From Chromatiaceae bacterium (GTDB lineage Bacteria > Pseudomonadota > Gammaproteobacteria > Chromatiales > Chromatiaceae), in NCBI GenBank assembly GCA_024235415.1, contig JACKML010000004.1, positions 333,299-397,298 on the forward strand: DNA of 64,000 nucleotides. The letters are read 5' to 3'. The notes beneath the pieces are model-generated. The model saw nothing but the letters and a program-made list of their open reading frames with translations. It had not been told where the DNA came from and ran no database searches. Numbering within the stretch: position 1 is the stretch's first letter; the number at the start of each line of letters is the position of its first letter. This document shows, one piece after another, positions 8,258 through 16,603 of this stretch. The translations under genes were made by a program, and so were the position numbers.

Positions 8258-9955
8258 TCATGGCAACTGCAGATCGACACCGAGCCCCTGTGCCAGGTCC
8301 TCAATCCGTGCCAGCGCCTCGTCAAAGCCATAGTTGCCGATGCATCGCTGCAGTTCCGCCAGATGCGGTTGGCTGGCAGCCTCGGGCAGCAGCGCTGCGA
8401 GTTCGCCGAGGGTGGCGGCTGCCTCCACATCGTAATTTTGCGACTGGGCGTACAACCGACGCAGCAACGGCGCGATCAGGCGCAGGTCGGCGCCCCTGCC
8501 GTCGTACCGCCGCCCTTTCTGTACCGGGTGACCGGCGGCCACGGCCGCCGTATCGCCCGGCGTCGGGGCCTCGCTGCCCGCGGTGAAGGTGATGTCGAAG
8601 AAGAAGGTACTACCGCTGCCGATCTGGCTGTCCACCCACATACGCCCACCCATCAGGTCGACCAGCTTGTAAGCGACGGCCAGGCCCATGCCGGTGCCAC
8701 CATGGCGGCGCGTGCGCGACGAGTCACCCTGGCTGAACGGCTGGAACACCGAGTCCAGTTTCGACCGCTCGATACCGGGGCCGGTATCCGTGACGCTGAA
8801 CAGCACCCGGACCTGGTCGCCCTCCCTGCTGTCCAGTGTGACCTGCACGCCCACCTCGCCCCGCTCGGTGAACTTGATCGCGTTGCCGACCAGGCTTTGC
8901 AAAACCTGGCCAAGCCGCACGGCATCGCCGACCAGGGCGTCAGGGACGTCGTCAGACTGATCGATGGCGAATTTCAGCCCTTTCGCCACTGCGGCGGTGA
9001 CACCTGCATGCCGCAGCCGCGCGAGTTCTTCATGCAGAGAGAACGGCTTGGGCTCGACTTCGAGCGTTCCGCTTTGTGCGCGCGAAAAATCCAGGATCGC
9101 ATTGATGATGTCGAGCAGCGATTCCGCGGCACGCTGGACCTTGCCCAGAGCGTCTTTCTGACGGTCGTCGAGCCTGGTCTGCAACACCATGTGGTTCATG
9201 CCGAGAATGATGTTCATCGGCGTCCTGAATTCGTGGCTGATATTCGCCAGGAAATCCGACTTCGCCTGACTCGCGGCCTCGACTTGCTCTTTTGCCAGTG
9301 CCAGCGATCGTTCCTTCTGCTCGGCGGCCAGGCGCAGGCGGATGTTCTGTTGGGTGTTGCGGTGAATGTTGCGGGTACTGATCAGGAAGAACCCGAACGA
9401 AAGAATCAGCATCAGGGCAACGATGGTTGAGAGGTCATGGCCCTGCACCAGGAACACCACCGTCACCGGCAGCATCGCCGGAACCAGGAACAGGTAGGCC
9501 GCACGGCGCATCACCGAGAGCGACGTGGTCGCCCCGGAACACATGCCGAGAAGGACCAACACCACAACAATCTGGTGTTCGAAGTTGTCTGGAGGAAACA
9601 TCAGGAAACTGCCGGCTCCCCACGACAGGCCCGCCAGGGCAGCACCAAGAGCGAACAGATTGCCCCACGCCCTGGCCTCGGCAGGGCCCGGCCCAATGCG
9701 CTTGTACATCAATGCCAGCAGCACCCGCAGCAGGGTCACCGCGGTCAGCAGTGCCACCCAGATAACGACCAGGTCGTGCGCGACAATCCCCCATTGGGCG
9801 GCCACGAACAACACCGCGGCGGCCACCGTGGCGACCAGCGACAGCACGAACGGCTGAAACAGCAGCGCCACCTGCTCTGCAGTGACGATCTGCTCGGTTG
9901 TCGGTGGTTGATGTGGGTTCAACGTCAGACCGCGTCTCTGTCGGAAATCAGGCAT
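8258..9955 (-). CDS. orphan membrane sensor histidine kinase
   Basis: 565 residues. About six hydrophobic segments fill residues 35-195, then a linker helix, a HisKA domain with His at about 241 (FLANISHEFRTPMN), and a HATPase domain with LVGNAIKFT, DTGPGIE and GGTGMGLAV boxes. Hybrid kinases of this type normally continue into a receiver domain; here the catalytic domain is followed by a 90-residue helical tail (from about 475) that looks like a degenerate histidine-phosphotransfer bundle without an obvious phospho-His. No response regulator is adjacent, so the partner is unknown. It ends 115 bases before hypX on the same strand. Confidence 0.82.
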   Translation of the reverse strand: MPDFRQRRGLTLNPHQPPTTEQIVTAEQVALLFQPFVLSLVATVAAAVLFVAAQWGIVAHDLVVIWVALLTAVTLLRVLLALMYKRIGPGPAEARAWGNLFALGAALAGLSWGAGSFLMFPPDNFEHQIVVVLVLLGMCSGATTSLSVMRRAAYLFLVPAMLPVTVVFLVQGHDLSTIVALMLILSFGFFLISTRNIHRNTQQNIRLRLAAEQKERSLALAKEQVEAASQAKSDFLANISHEFRTPMNIILGMNHMVLQTRLDDRQKDALGKVQRAAESLLDIINAILDFSRAQSGTLEVEPKPFSLHEELARLRHAGVTAAVAKGLKFAIDQSDDVPDALVGDAVRLGQVLQSLVGNAIKFTERGEVGVQVTLDSREGDQVRVLFSVTDTGPGIERSKLDSVFQPFSQGDSSRTRRHGGTGMGLAVAYKLVDLMGGRMWVDSQIGSGSTFFFDITFTAGSEAPTPGDTAAVAAGHPVQKGRRYDGRGADLRLIAPLLRRLYAQSQNYDVEAAATLGELAALLPEAASQPHLAELQRCIGNYGFDEALARIEDLAQGLGVDLQLP

Positions 9956-10070
9956 GGGGCCGGGCTGATCCTCCAGTCCCGGCCCTCTTATCCCTGGTTA
10001 GCGGCAGACGCCCGCGGAACCTGCAACCGCCCTGCCGGCAGGGGTCTTCAGCACAGACCACGTCGGGTGC

Positions 10071-11765
10071 TCAGCGCTTTCCGACCCGCCTGTGCAGCGC
10101 CACCGTCAGCGGGGTGCGCGACTTGGCGACCTTGTGCACGAAGTTGAAGCGCGCGACGTGATAGCTGGGGTCGAAGCCGTAGAAGTTCAGACGCATGCGT
10201 TCGAGTTCACGCTCCCGATAGCTGGATAACGGCAGCTGCGCCTCCTCGGCGGCGCGACGCTGGCGTTTCGCCTGCAGGCGATCGGCATAGGCGGGGACAT
10301 GGGCCAGTTCGGTCGCACGCCGCTGGGTGATATCGACGAACTCGACCGGCGATACACCAAATGCACGATTGACCAGGCCGAGGGCCTGCGCCTCCCCGAC
10401 GCCCATCGGCAGGCGCGCCCGGGTGATGCGTTCGGCATTTTCGGCCCCGGCATAACGCGGCAACAGGTAGGTCCAGTACTCCGAACCGTACAGATTGCCC
10501 ATGTCCTTGTAGTGTGGATTCAGGATCACGCCGTTGCGTGCCCACACCTCGTCGGCGGCGCGCGCGAGGAACACACCACCGGCCCCGGCATTGCCCTGCA
10601 ATGCCGCCACCGTCAGGTGCGAGTCGGTCTCGATGATCGCGCGTGCCAGGTCGTCGATCGCATTGATGTTGCGCCAGGATTCATCGGCTGGGCTGTCGGC
10701 CGCCTCGATTCGGTTCAGGTGCATGCCATTCGACCAGTAGTCCGGCCCACCCATCAGGACGATGACGCGGGTGTCGCGGTCACACGCCATGCGATAGGCG
10801 GCCAGCAGGCGCTCACACTGCGCAGTGCCCATCGCGCCGTTGTAGAAAGCGAAGTGCAGGTAACCGACCTCGTCGGCCTCGTCGTACCAGATGTCGCGAT
10901 AGCCGCTGGTCACGCCCGGCGTGACCTCCGGGAGCGCATCGAGCGCCCCTGCCAGCAGTTGCGTTGCCGGCAGCTTGAACACGTGCTCGGCCTGTTTGTC
11001 GCGCAGGTGGCCGATCCACACCGCGCCGTCTACCGTGGCCCGGCATACCGCGTCGCCACAGCGTGCGATCAATTCACCCGGCTCACCGCGCAGCCCGCCT
11101 TCCCGGTGGGCGTCGTACAGGAACACCTCACGATCGCACAGACGGTCGCGCACGCCGGGGAAACCGTCAGCGCTGCGGATCTTGTGCAATACCCTTGCCG
11201 TGTCATCACGCCGCCAGTCGATCGCCCGGTCGGCCTGCTGCACCAGCGGGCGCAGGCGCCCGCGGATCGCAGGATCGGCGCCAGGGTCCGGACGCAACGG
11301 CGCGTACCCCCCGTCCGTAAAGCGTGCAACCGCCTCCAGGACCGCCTCCACTGCCGCCGCGGTCACCTCGTTGCGATACAGGCTGGCCTTGGTGGCATCG
11401 CGCATCGGAAACTCGCGCCAGGCCCACACAGGTCCGGCGTCCATCTCGGCCTCGGCCTGCAGCACCGTGACGCCCCACTGGGCCTCGCCATCGAGGACCG
11501 CCCAATCGAGCGCCGAGGGCCCGCGGTCGCCGCGGATGCCCGGGTGCACAATCAGACAGGTATGTTGACGCCAGATCGCCTCTGGGATCGCACGCTTGAG
11601 AAACGGCGCGATGATCAGGTCCGGCCGGTACAGCGATACCGCCTCGGCGGTGACCGCATCGTTGATGTCGAATTCGACCGAGACCTCGTGATCACGTTGC
11701 CGCAACTCGACGAACAGGCGCTGGGTCAGGCTGTTGAAGGCATGACTGAGCAGCAGCAGGCGCAC
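10071..11765 (-). CDS. hypX: hydrogenase maturation factor HypX (HoxX)
   Basis: 564-residue two-domain protein: residues 1-260 resemble formyl-THF-dependent formyltransferases (LIVHPGIRGDRGPSALDWA), and 270-564 resemble the enoyl-CoA hydratase/crotonase family (VIVLMGGPDYWSNGMHLNRIE, LQGNAGAGGVFLA). HypX makes CO from formyl-CoA for the active-site Fe(CO)(CN)2 of [NiFe]-hydrogenases under aerobic conditions. GTG start at 11765, two bases after the hypE stop, so it is the last gene of the hyb-hyp operon. Its presence suggests the hydrogenases are matured at least partly in the presence of oxygen. Confidence 0.93.
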   Translation of the reverse strand: MRLLLLSHAFNSLTQRLFVELRQRDHEVSVEFDINDAVTAEAVSLYRPDLIIAPFLKRAIPEAIWRQHTCLIVHPGIRGDRGPSALDWAVLDGEAQWGVTVLQAEAEMDAGPVWAWREFPMRDATKASLYRNEVTAAAVEAVLEAVARFTDGGYAPLRPDPGADPAIRGRLRPLVQQADRAIDWRRDDTARVLHKIRSADGFPGVRDRLCDREVFLYDAHREGGLRGEPGELIARCGDAVCRATVDGAVWIGHLRDKQAEHVFKLPATQLLAGALDALPEVTPGVTSGYRDIWYDEADEVGYLHFAFYNGAMGTAQCERLLAAYRMACDRDTRVIVLMGGPDYWSNGMHLNRIEAADSPADESWRNINAIDDLARAIIETDSHLTVAALQGNAGAGGVFLARAADEVWARNGVILNPHYKDMGNLYGSEYWTYLLPRYAGAENAERITRARLPMGVGEAQALGLVNRAFGVSPVEFVDITQRRATELAHVPAYADRLQAKRQRRAAEEAQLPLSSYRERELERMRLNFYGFDPSYHVARFNFVHKVAKSRTPLTVALHRRVGKR

Positions 11766-11767
11766 GT

Positions 11768-12817
11768 TCAGCAGATTCTCGGCAGTTGCTCGCCGGTCAG
11801 CCAGTCGACGACGCGACTGCCGCCAAAACCGGTCTGCATGCGCACGAAGCCGTGTGCATCCTCGATCACCTCGCCGATGATCGCGGCCTCCGCACCCAGC
11901 GGGTCGGCCCGCATCACCGCGAGCAGACGCTGCGCGTCTGCGGGCGCGCAGATGCAGATCAGCTTACCCTCGTTGGCGATATACAGCGGGTCGAGACCGA
12001 GCAGTTCACAGGCCGCCGACACCGCCGGACGCACCGGGATCGCGTCCTCGGTCAGCTGCATCCCAACCCCTGACTGCAGCGCCAGCTCGTTGAGTGTGGT
12101 TGCCAGGCCGCCGCGGGTGGGGTCGCGCAGGCAGTGGATGTCCGGCACTGCCTCGACCATCGAGGCGACCAGCTTGTGCAGCGCCGCCGAGTCGGATTCG
12201 ATCGTGGTCTCGAAGGTCAGGTTCTCGCGGCTCGACATGATCGCCACGCCGTGATCACCGATGCTGCCGCTTACCAGGATGGCGTCCCCGGGCCGCGCGC
12301 GGTCGCCAGAGATGTTCACGCCCTTCGGTACGATACCGACGCCGGTGGTGGTGATGAACACGCCATCACCCTTGCCACGTTCAACCACCTTGGTATCACC
12401 CGTGACCACCGGCACGCCAGCGCGTTTGGCCGCCGCGGCCATGCTGATGACGATGCGTTCGAGGTCGGCGAGCGGGAAGCCCTCTTCGAGGATGAAGCCG
12501 GACGACAGGTACAGCGGGCGCGCGCCGGCCATCGCCACGTCGTTGAGCGTACCGTGCACCGACAGCGAACCGATATCGCCGCCGGGAAAAAACAACGGCG
12601 AGATCACGTGACCGTCGGTGCTCATCACCAGGCGGCCGGCCGGCACGTCGAACGCCGCCTGGTCGTTGGCCTGGCGCAGCAGGTCGTTATCGAAATGGGT
12701 CACGAACAGCTCTTCGATCAGCTGCGCCATCGCCCGGCCGCCACTGCCGTGTGTCATGTCGATGGTGCCGCTGCGGATGTTCAGGCGCTGCGGAAAACGT
12801 TTCGCCTTGACGCTCAT
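11768..12817 (-). CDS. hypE: hydrogenase maturation protein HypE
   Basis: 349-residue PurM-like ATPase that dehydrates the thiocarboxamide on its C-terminal Cys to a thiocyanate, supplying the CN ligands of the NiFe site. Signatures: IDMTHGSGGRAMAQL at the N-terminus and the C-terminal PRIC ending in the acceptor Cys. The frame is open far upstream within hypD, but the family start is ATG 12817, overlapping the hypD stop by four bases (ATGA). HypF, which loads the carbamoyl group onto this Cys, is not in the window. Confidence 0.96.
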   Translation of the reverse strand: MSVKAKRFPQRLNIRSGTIDMTHGSGGRAMAQLIEELFVTHFDNDLLRQANDQAAFDVPAGRLVMSTDGHVISPLFFPGGDIGSLSVHGTLNDVAMAGARPLYLSSGFILEEGFPLADLERIVISMAAAAKRAGVPVVTGDTKVVERGKGDGVFITTTGVGIVPKGVNISGDRARPGDAILVSGSIGDHGVAIMSSRENLTFETTIESDSAALHKLVASMVEAVPDIHCLRDPTRGGLATTLNELALQSGVGMQLTEDAIPVRPAVSAACELLGLDPLYIANEGKLICICAPADAQRLLAVMRADPLGAEAAIIGEVIEDAHGFVRMQTGFGGSRVVDWLTGEQLPRIC

Positions 12818-13962
12818 GCGCTCGCCTCGCGAGCCGTCGCCTGATCGCGGAACCGGCCATAGGTCCAGTACGCCGCACAGGCGCCTTCGGACGACACCAT
12901 GCACGAGCCCATCGGGTTCTCCGGCGTGCACACGGTACCGAACAGCTTGCAGTCGGTCGGTTTCTTGACCCCGCGCAGTATGCTCGGGCACTCGCAGCCC
13001 TTCACGTCGGACGCCTGGATTGCCGGCACGTCGAAGCGCTTCTCGGTATCGAACCCGGCATACGCCGACTTGATCCGCAGCGCGCTGTACGGCACCAGCC
13101 CGAGGCCACGCCATTCGAAACTGCGGCGCAGCTCGAACACCTCGGCGACCAGCGCCTTGGCCTTGCGGTTGCCGTCGCGCGAGACCACGCGGGTGTACTC
13201 GTTCTCGACGTCATGTCGCCCCTCGTTGAGCTGGCGGATCAGCATCAGGGCCGACTGCATGACATCCAGCGGCTCGAAGCCGGCGATCACCACCGGGCGC
13301 TGGAACTCCTCGGCAAAGAACTCATAGGGCTGGCTGCCGATCACCGAGCTGACATGTGAAGGGCCGAAGAAACCGTCGATCAGCACCGAGCCGATCTCGC
13401 GTACCTCGGGAGACTCGAGGATGTTCTGGATCGCCGCCGGGGTCAGCACGTGGTTGCAGAACACGCTGAAGTTCTTCAGCCCCTCTGCCTGCGCCTGGCG
13501 GATCGCGACCGCCGTCGGCGGGGTCGTGGTCTCGAAGCCGATGGCAAAGAACACCACCTCGCGGCCGGGATTGTCGCGCGCAATCTTCAGCGCATCCTGG
13601 GTCGAATAGACCATGCGCACGTCTGCGCCCTCGGCCTTGATCTTGAGCAGGCTCTTGCGGCCGCTGCCGGGCACCCGCAGCATGTCGCCGTAGGTGCACA
13701 GGATCACGTCGTGCTGTTGCGCAAGTTGAATGGCATTGTCGATGCGCCCCACCGGCAGCACGCACACCGGGCAACCGGGCCCGTGCACGAAGCGCACGTT
13801 GTCGGGCATCAGGTCCTGCACGCCATAGCGGAAGATCGCGTGCGTATGGCCGCCGCAGAACTCCATCAGGTTGTAGCGACGACCCCGGTCGACCTCGTTG
13901 TGGATCGCACGCGAAACCTTTTTGGCCAGGTCCTGGCGGCGGAACTCGTCGACGTACTTCAC
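12814..13962 (-). CDS. hypD: hydrogenase maturation protein HypD
   Basis: 382-residue [4Fe-4S] scaffold protein which, with HypC, assembles Fe(CO)(CN)2. The conserved motifs are all present: CGGHTH near residue 36, GPGCPVCVLP near 65-75, and the Cys-rich C-terminal cluster region (GCECPSILRG, PTDCKLFGTVC, GSCMVSSEGAC). GTG start at 13962 overlaps the hypC stop (GTGA). Genes on both sides overlap by four bases. Confidence 0.96.
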   Translation of the reverse strand: MKYVDEFRRQDLAKKVSRAIHNEVDRGRRYNLMEFCGGHTHAIFRYGVQDLMPDNVRFVHGPGCPVCVLPVGRIDNAIQLAQQHDVILCTYGDMLRVPGSGRKSLLKIKAEGADVRMVYSTQDALKIARDNPGREVVFFAIGFETTTPPTAVAIRQAQAEGLKNFSVFCNHVLTPAAIQNILESPEVREIGSVLIDGFFGPSHVSSVIGSQPYEFFAEEFQRPVVIAGFEPLDVMQSALMLIRQLNEGRHDVENEYTRVVSRDGNRKAKALVAEVFELRRSFEWRGLGLVPYSALRIKSAYAGFDTEKRFDVPAIQASDVKGCECPSILRGVKKPTDCKLFGTVCTPENPMGSCMVSSEGACAAYWTYGRFRDQATAREASA

Positions 13963-14216
13963 GTCGCCCCACCGCCGGGTGCCGCGGCCAGTTCCTCGAC
14001 CAGCTCGGCCTCGCCGAACAGCGCCAGGGTGCGCTCGGCCTCTTCGGGGCTGATCTTGTTCAGCGCATAGCCGACATGGATCAGCACGAAGTCACCGACG
14101 GACACGTCATCGACCAGCGCCAGCGAGATCCGCTTGCGCACCGGGCCGAGGGCGACCGTGCCGCTGTCACTTACGTCGTCGATCTCGACGACCTGGGCGG
14201 GGATGGCCAAACACAC
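13959..14216 (-). CDS. hypC: hydrogenase maturation chaperone HypC
   Basis: 85-residue HypC/HupF/HybG family chaperone that carries the Fe(CO)(CN)2 unit with HypD and hands it to the large subunit. The essential N-terminal Cys is at position 2 (VCLAIPAQVVEI). The start is GTG at 14216, two bases after the hypB stop; the upstream extension to 14351 is not family-like. A second HypC-type protein (hupF, 15764-16048) lies upstream in the same operon, so the two may serve different large subunits or steps. Confidence 0.94.
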   Translation of the reverse strand: MCLAIPAQVVEIDDVSDSGTVALGPVRKRISLALVDDVSVGDFVLIHVGYALNKISPEEAERTLALFGEAELVEELAAAPGGGAT

Positions 14217-14218
14217 TG

Positions 14219-15091
14219 TCAGGCGCCTATCGCCGCCAGGGCACGGGTCGCACGTATCCACTGGTACCAGCTGTCCATGCCCTCGCCCGAGGTCGCCGAC
14301 ACCTTGAGCACCTTGATGTTGCGGTTGACGCGACGCGCATACTCGATGCACCGGTCGACGTCGAACGTCAGATACGGCAGCAGATCGACCTTGTTCAGCA
14401 ACATCAGGTCGGCCGCATGGAACATGTCAGGGTACTTGATCGGCTTGTCCTCACCCTCGGTGACCGACAGGATCACCACCTTGTGTGCCTCGCCCAGGTC
14501 GAAGGCCGCCGGGCACACCAGATTGCCGACGTTCTCGATGAACAGCACGCTGTCGTCTTCGGGCTGCAGGCCGTCCAGCGCGTGGCCGATCATGTGGCCA
14601 TCGAGGTGACAGCCCTTGCCTGTGTTCACCTGCAGCGCCTTGACGCCGGTCGCGCGGATACGTTCGGCGTCGTTGGAGGTCTGCTGGTCACCCTCGATGA
14701 CGGCCAGTTTCAACTCGTTCTTCAGGTCGTCGATGGTGCGGGTCAGCAGTGAAGTCTTGCCCGAGCCCGGGCTGGACACCAGGTTCAGCGTGAGTACGCC
14801 GTGCTCGGCGAACCAACGCCGGTTGGCATCGGCATACTGGTTGTTCTTGGCCAGGATGTCGGTCTCGATCTGCACCATGCGCGACTGGCTGAGGCCCGGC
14901 GCATGCGCGCGCGCCGCCCCCTGGCCGTAGTCGTGGGTGTGTCCGTGGTCATGTGCATGGTGGTGGTCACCGTGATCATGTCCGTGGTGGTGATCGTCAT
15001 GCCCATGGTCGTGGTCGTGCGCCGACGCCTCGTCCACGCCCTGCCCCTCGATCCGGGTCTCGCCCTCGCCACATCCGCACACCGTACACAT
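14219..15091 (-). CDS. hypB: hydrogenase nickel-insertion GTPase HypB
   Basis: 290 residues. It begins with the high-affinity nickel motif MCTVCGCGEG, then a His/Asp-rich tract (about residues 24-54, repeated HDHGH/DHHH units) expected to store or buffer nickel, then a SIMIBI GTPase domain with P-loop SSPGSGKTSLL and the nickel/zinc switch motif region (KGCHLDGHM). HypB delivers Ni2+ with HypA. ATG 15091 is chosen because it gives the conserved N-terminus; the 79 upstream residues are spurious. A 58-base gap follows hybE. Confidence 0.96.
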   Translation of the reverse strand: MCTVCGCGEGETRIEGQGVDEASAHDHDHGHDDHHHGHDHGDHHHAHDHGHTHDYGQGAARAHAPGLSQSRMVQIETDILAKNNQYADANRRWFAEHGVLTLNLVSSPGSGKTSLLTRTIDDLKNELKLAVIEGDQQTSNDAERIRATGVKALQVNTGKGCHLDGHMIGHALDGLQPEDDSVLFIENVGNLVCPAAFDLGEAHKVVILSVTEGEDKPIKYPDMFHAADLMLLNKVDLLPYLTFDVDRCIEYARRVNRNIKVLKVSATSGEGMDSWYQWIRATRALAAIGA

Positions 15092-15149
15092 CGTTCGGTC
15101 CCCGCCAGTCTGCCGGAGCACGCCAGACCGGCCCCGGTGCAAAAAAACC

Positions 15150-15764
15150 TCAGCTGCCGCGCAGCACGCCACGCAGGAGGTCGCGGCGCGACACCATTGT
15201 ATCCTCGACCCGCACCTCGATGTCGGCCAGGCGTCTGGTCGGCTTGGCCCTGGTCTCGACCAGGCGGCCCTCGTCGAGCGCCTGCATGTCGATCTCGGGC
15301 GTATCCTCTCCACGCATGATACGGCCAAGCAGTTCTTCGTCGACAGCCTCGTTGCCGTCAGCCACCGCCGGTGTCATCAAATCACGCAGAAAGGCCTCCG
15401 CAGCGGCCATTGCATGTGCCTGGCTGACGAATTCACGCATCGGCGAGAACAGTGAGTGCGTCTGGCACCGGCCGATGCCGTCGATCTCGTTGACCATGAA
15501 CTTGTACTGGCCGGAAGGAAATTCGTGCGGCTGCTTGTGGCCAAGTTCCAGGCCGTCCCAGTCGTCACCCTGTCCGGGCAGCAGCACCAGGTTCATCAGC
15601 CATGGGGTGACCAGGACACCGAGCACGCGGCCGCCGTGGACCTGGAATCCCAGCGTCTCGACCGTCAGCGCATTGTTGAGCAGCGGCAGCCCGGCCATCT
15701 GCTCGTGGTGTATACGGGTGAAGGTAGCCGCGATGTGCTCGGCCGCCGCCTGTGGATCGTTCAT
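15150..15764 (-). CDS. hybE: HybE/HupJ family hydrogenase chaperone with Tat-like C-terminal tail
   Basis: 204-residue protein of the HybE/HupJ/HoxT family, cytosolic chaperones that hold back the Tat-exported small subunit until both subunits are mature. Family features: VLVTPWLMNLVLLPG near residues 50-65, HEFPSGQYKFMVNEIDGIGRCQTHSLFSPMREF in the centre. The last 15 residues include SRRDLLRG, strongly resembling the twin-Arg consensus (S/T-R-R-x-F-L-K) of hydrogenase signal peptides although placed at the C-terminus. ATG 15764 overlaps the hupF stop (ATGA). Confidence 0.9.
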   Translation of the reverse strand: MNDPQAAAEHIAATFTRIHHEQMAGLPLLNNALTVETLGFQVHGGRVLGVLVTPWLMNLVLLPGQGDDWDGLELGHKQPHEFPSGQYKFMVNEIDGIGRCQTHSLFSPMREFVSQAHAMAAAEAFLRDLMTPAVADGNEAVDEELLGRIMRGEDTPEIDMQALDEGRLVETRAKPTRRLADIEVRVEDTMVSRRDLLRGVLRGS

Positions 15765-16048
15765 CAACTCGCCTCCCCCGCCGGCCCAAGACCGGGAAAA
15801 TAGTGGTCGACATCGATCGACTCGGCTCCGTTCATGATCTCACCCAGGCCGTCGAGCGCCTTGTTGATGTGCTCGGCGTCCTGCGCACTGATCACCTCGC
15901 GCGCCCAGCCGAGGAAGTTCAACACCCAGGTGCCGGCCGGCTGCTCGCCGACCAGCAGCATGGTCACCTGCTCGTCACCGTTACGTCCGCGGCACAGCGC
16001 CGTCAGTTCGCTGCCCTCGACCACCTGCACCGGCACGCCTATGCACAT
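15764..16048 (-). CDS. hupF: HupF/HybG (HypC-family) hydrogenase chaperone
   Basis: 94-residue HypC-family chaperone with the N-terminal Cys motif MCIGVPVQVVEG and the longer C-terminal segment seen in HupF-type members. It probably protects or delivers the iron-ligand unit to the large subunit HybC and is distinct from hypC at 13959. It overlaps the end of hybD by ten bases and hybE by one codon, placing it firmly in the structural operon. Confidence 0.93.
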   Translation of the reverse strand: MCIGVPVQVVEGSELTALCRGRNGDEQVTMLLVGEQPAGTWVLNFLGWAREVISAQDAEHINKALDGLGEIMNGAESIDVDHYFPGLGPAGEAS

Positions 16049-16593
16049 GCAGCCTGTTCCAGCGCGGCTTCACGGTGCCAGTGTCCGATCGTGCGTTCAC
16101 GGCGCGGCTCAAGGGTCACGCCGAGACCGGCCAGTTCGGCCCGCAACATCTCGACCATGCCTTCGAGCCCGGCCTGGGCCTTGTCGGTAAGACCGAGCTT
16201 GTTTTCGAGCGAATGCGGCACCATGCCGATGATCGCGATGTGCCTGGGCCGTTCGCCCTTCAGGGTCAACAGTGCCAGCAGGTCGGACAGGCCCAGCTGG
16301 TGGTTGGACAGCTTGGTCTGGAAGAAGGCGCGGATCTCATCGTTGGCGATGCGCACCAGGGAACCCGGCGCCACCTTGGCATTGACCGCGTCGGCGACGA
16401 TCAGGCAGTCGCACTGGCGCATCGGCTCGAACAGCTCCATGCCGGTGGTACCGCCATCCATCACGCGCACACCGTCGGGAATATGAAAGCGGTTCTCCAG
16501 CTCCTCGACCGCGCGCACGCCGATGCCCTCGTCCTGCATCAGCACGTTGCCCATGCCGATCACCAGGATGTCGCCCCTGTTGGTCTGTTTCAT
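16039..16593 (-). CDS. hybD: hydrogenase large-subunit maturation endopeptidase
   Basis: 184-residue protease of the HybD/HyaD/HupD family. It recognises nickel in the large subunit and cuts after the His of the C-terminal DPCxxCxxH motif. Metal ligands are visible: Glu in GMGNVLMQDEGIGVRAVEE, Asp in MDGGTTGMELF and His in SNHQLGLSDLLALL. ATG 16593 is preceded by GAGGAGA. Its substrate is almost surely the adjacent HybC, which has a 15-residue tail to remove; HupV lacks such a tail. Confidence 0.95.
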   Translation of the reverse strand: MKQTNRGDILVIGMGNVLMQDEGIGVRAVEELENRFHIPDGVRVMDGGTTGMELFEPMRQCDCLIVADAVNAKVAPGSLVRIANDEIRAFFQTKLSNHQLGLSDLLALLTLKGERPRHIAIIGMVPHSLENKLGLTDKAQAGLEGMVEMLRAELAGLGVTLEPRRERTIGHWHREAALEQAACA

Positions 16594-16603
16594 GTACGTC
16601 TCC

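Noticed and set aside
10030..10043. CCCTGCCGGCAGGG palindrome as terminator of the hyp operon
   Set aside because: Good stem but no T-run on the minus strand; too weak to call a terminator.
10299..12254. 651-residue plus-strand frame opposite hypX/hypE
   Set aside because: Shadow of well-recognised maturation genes.
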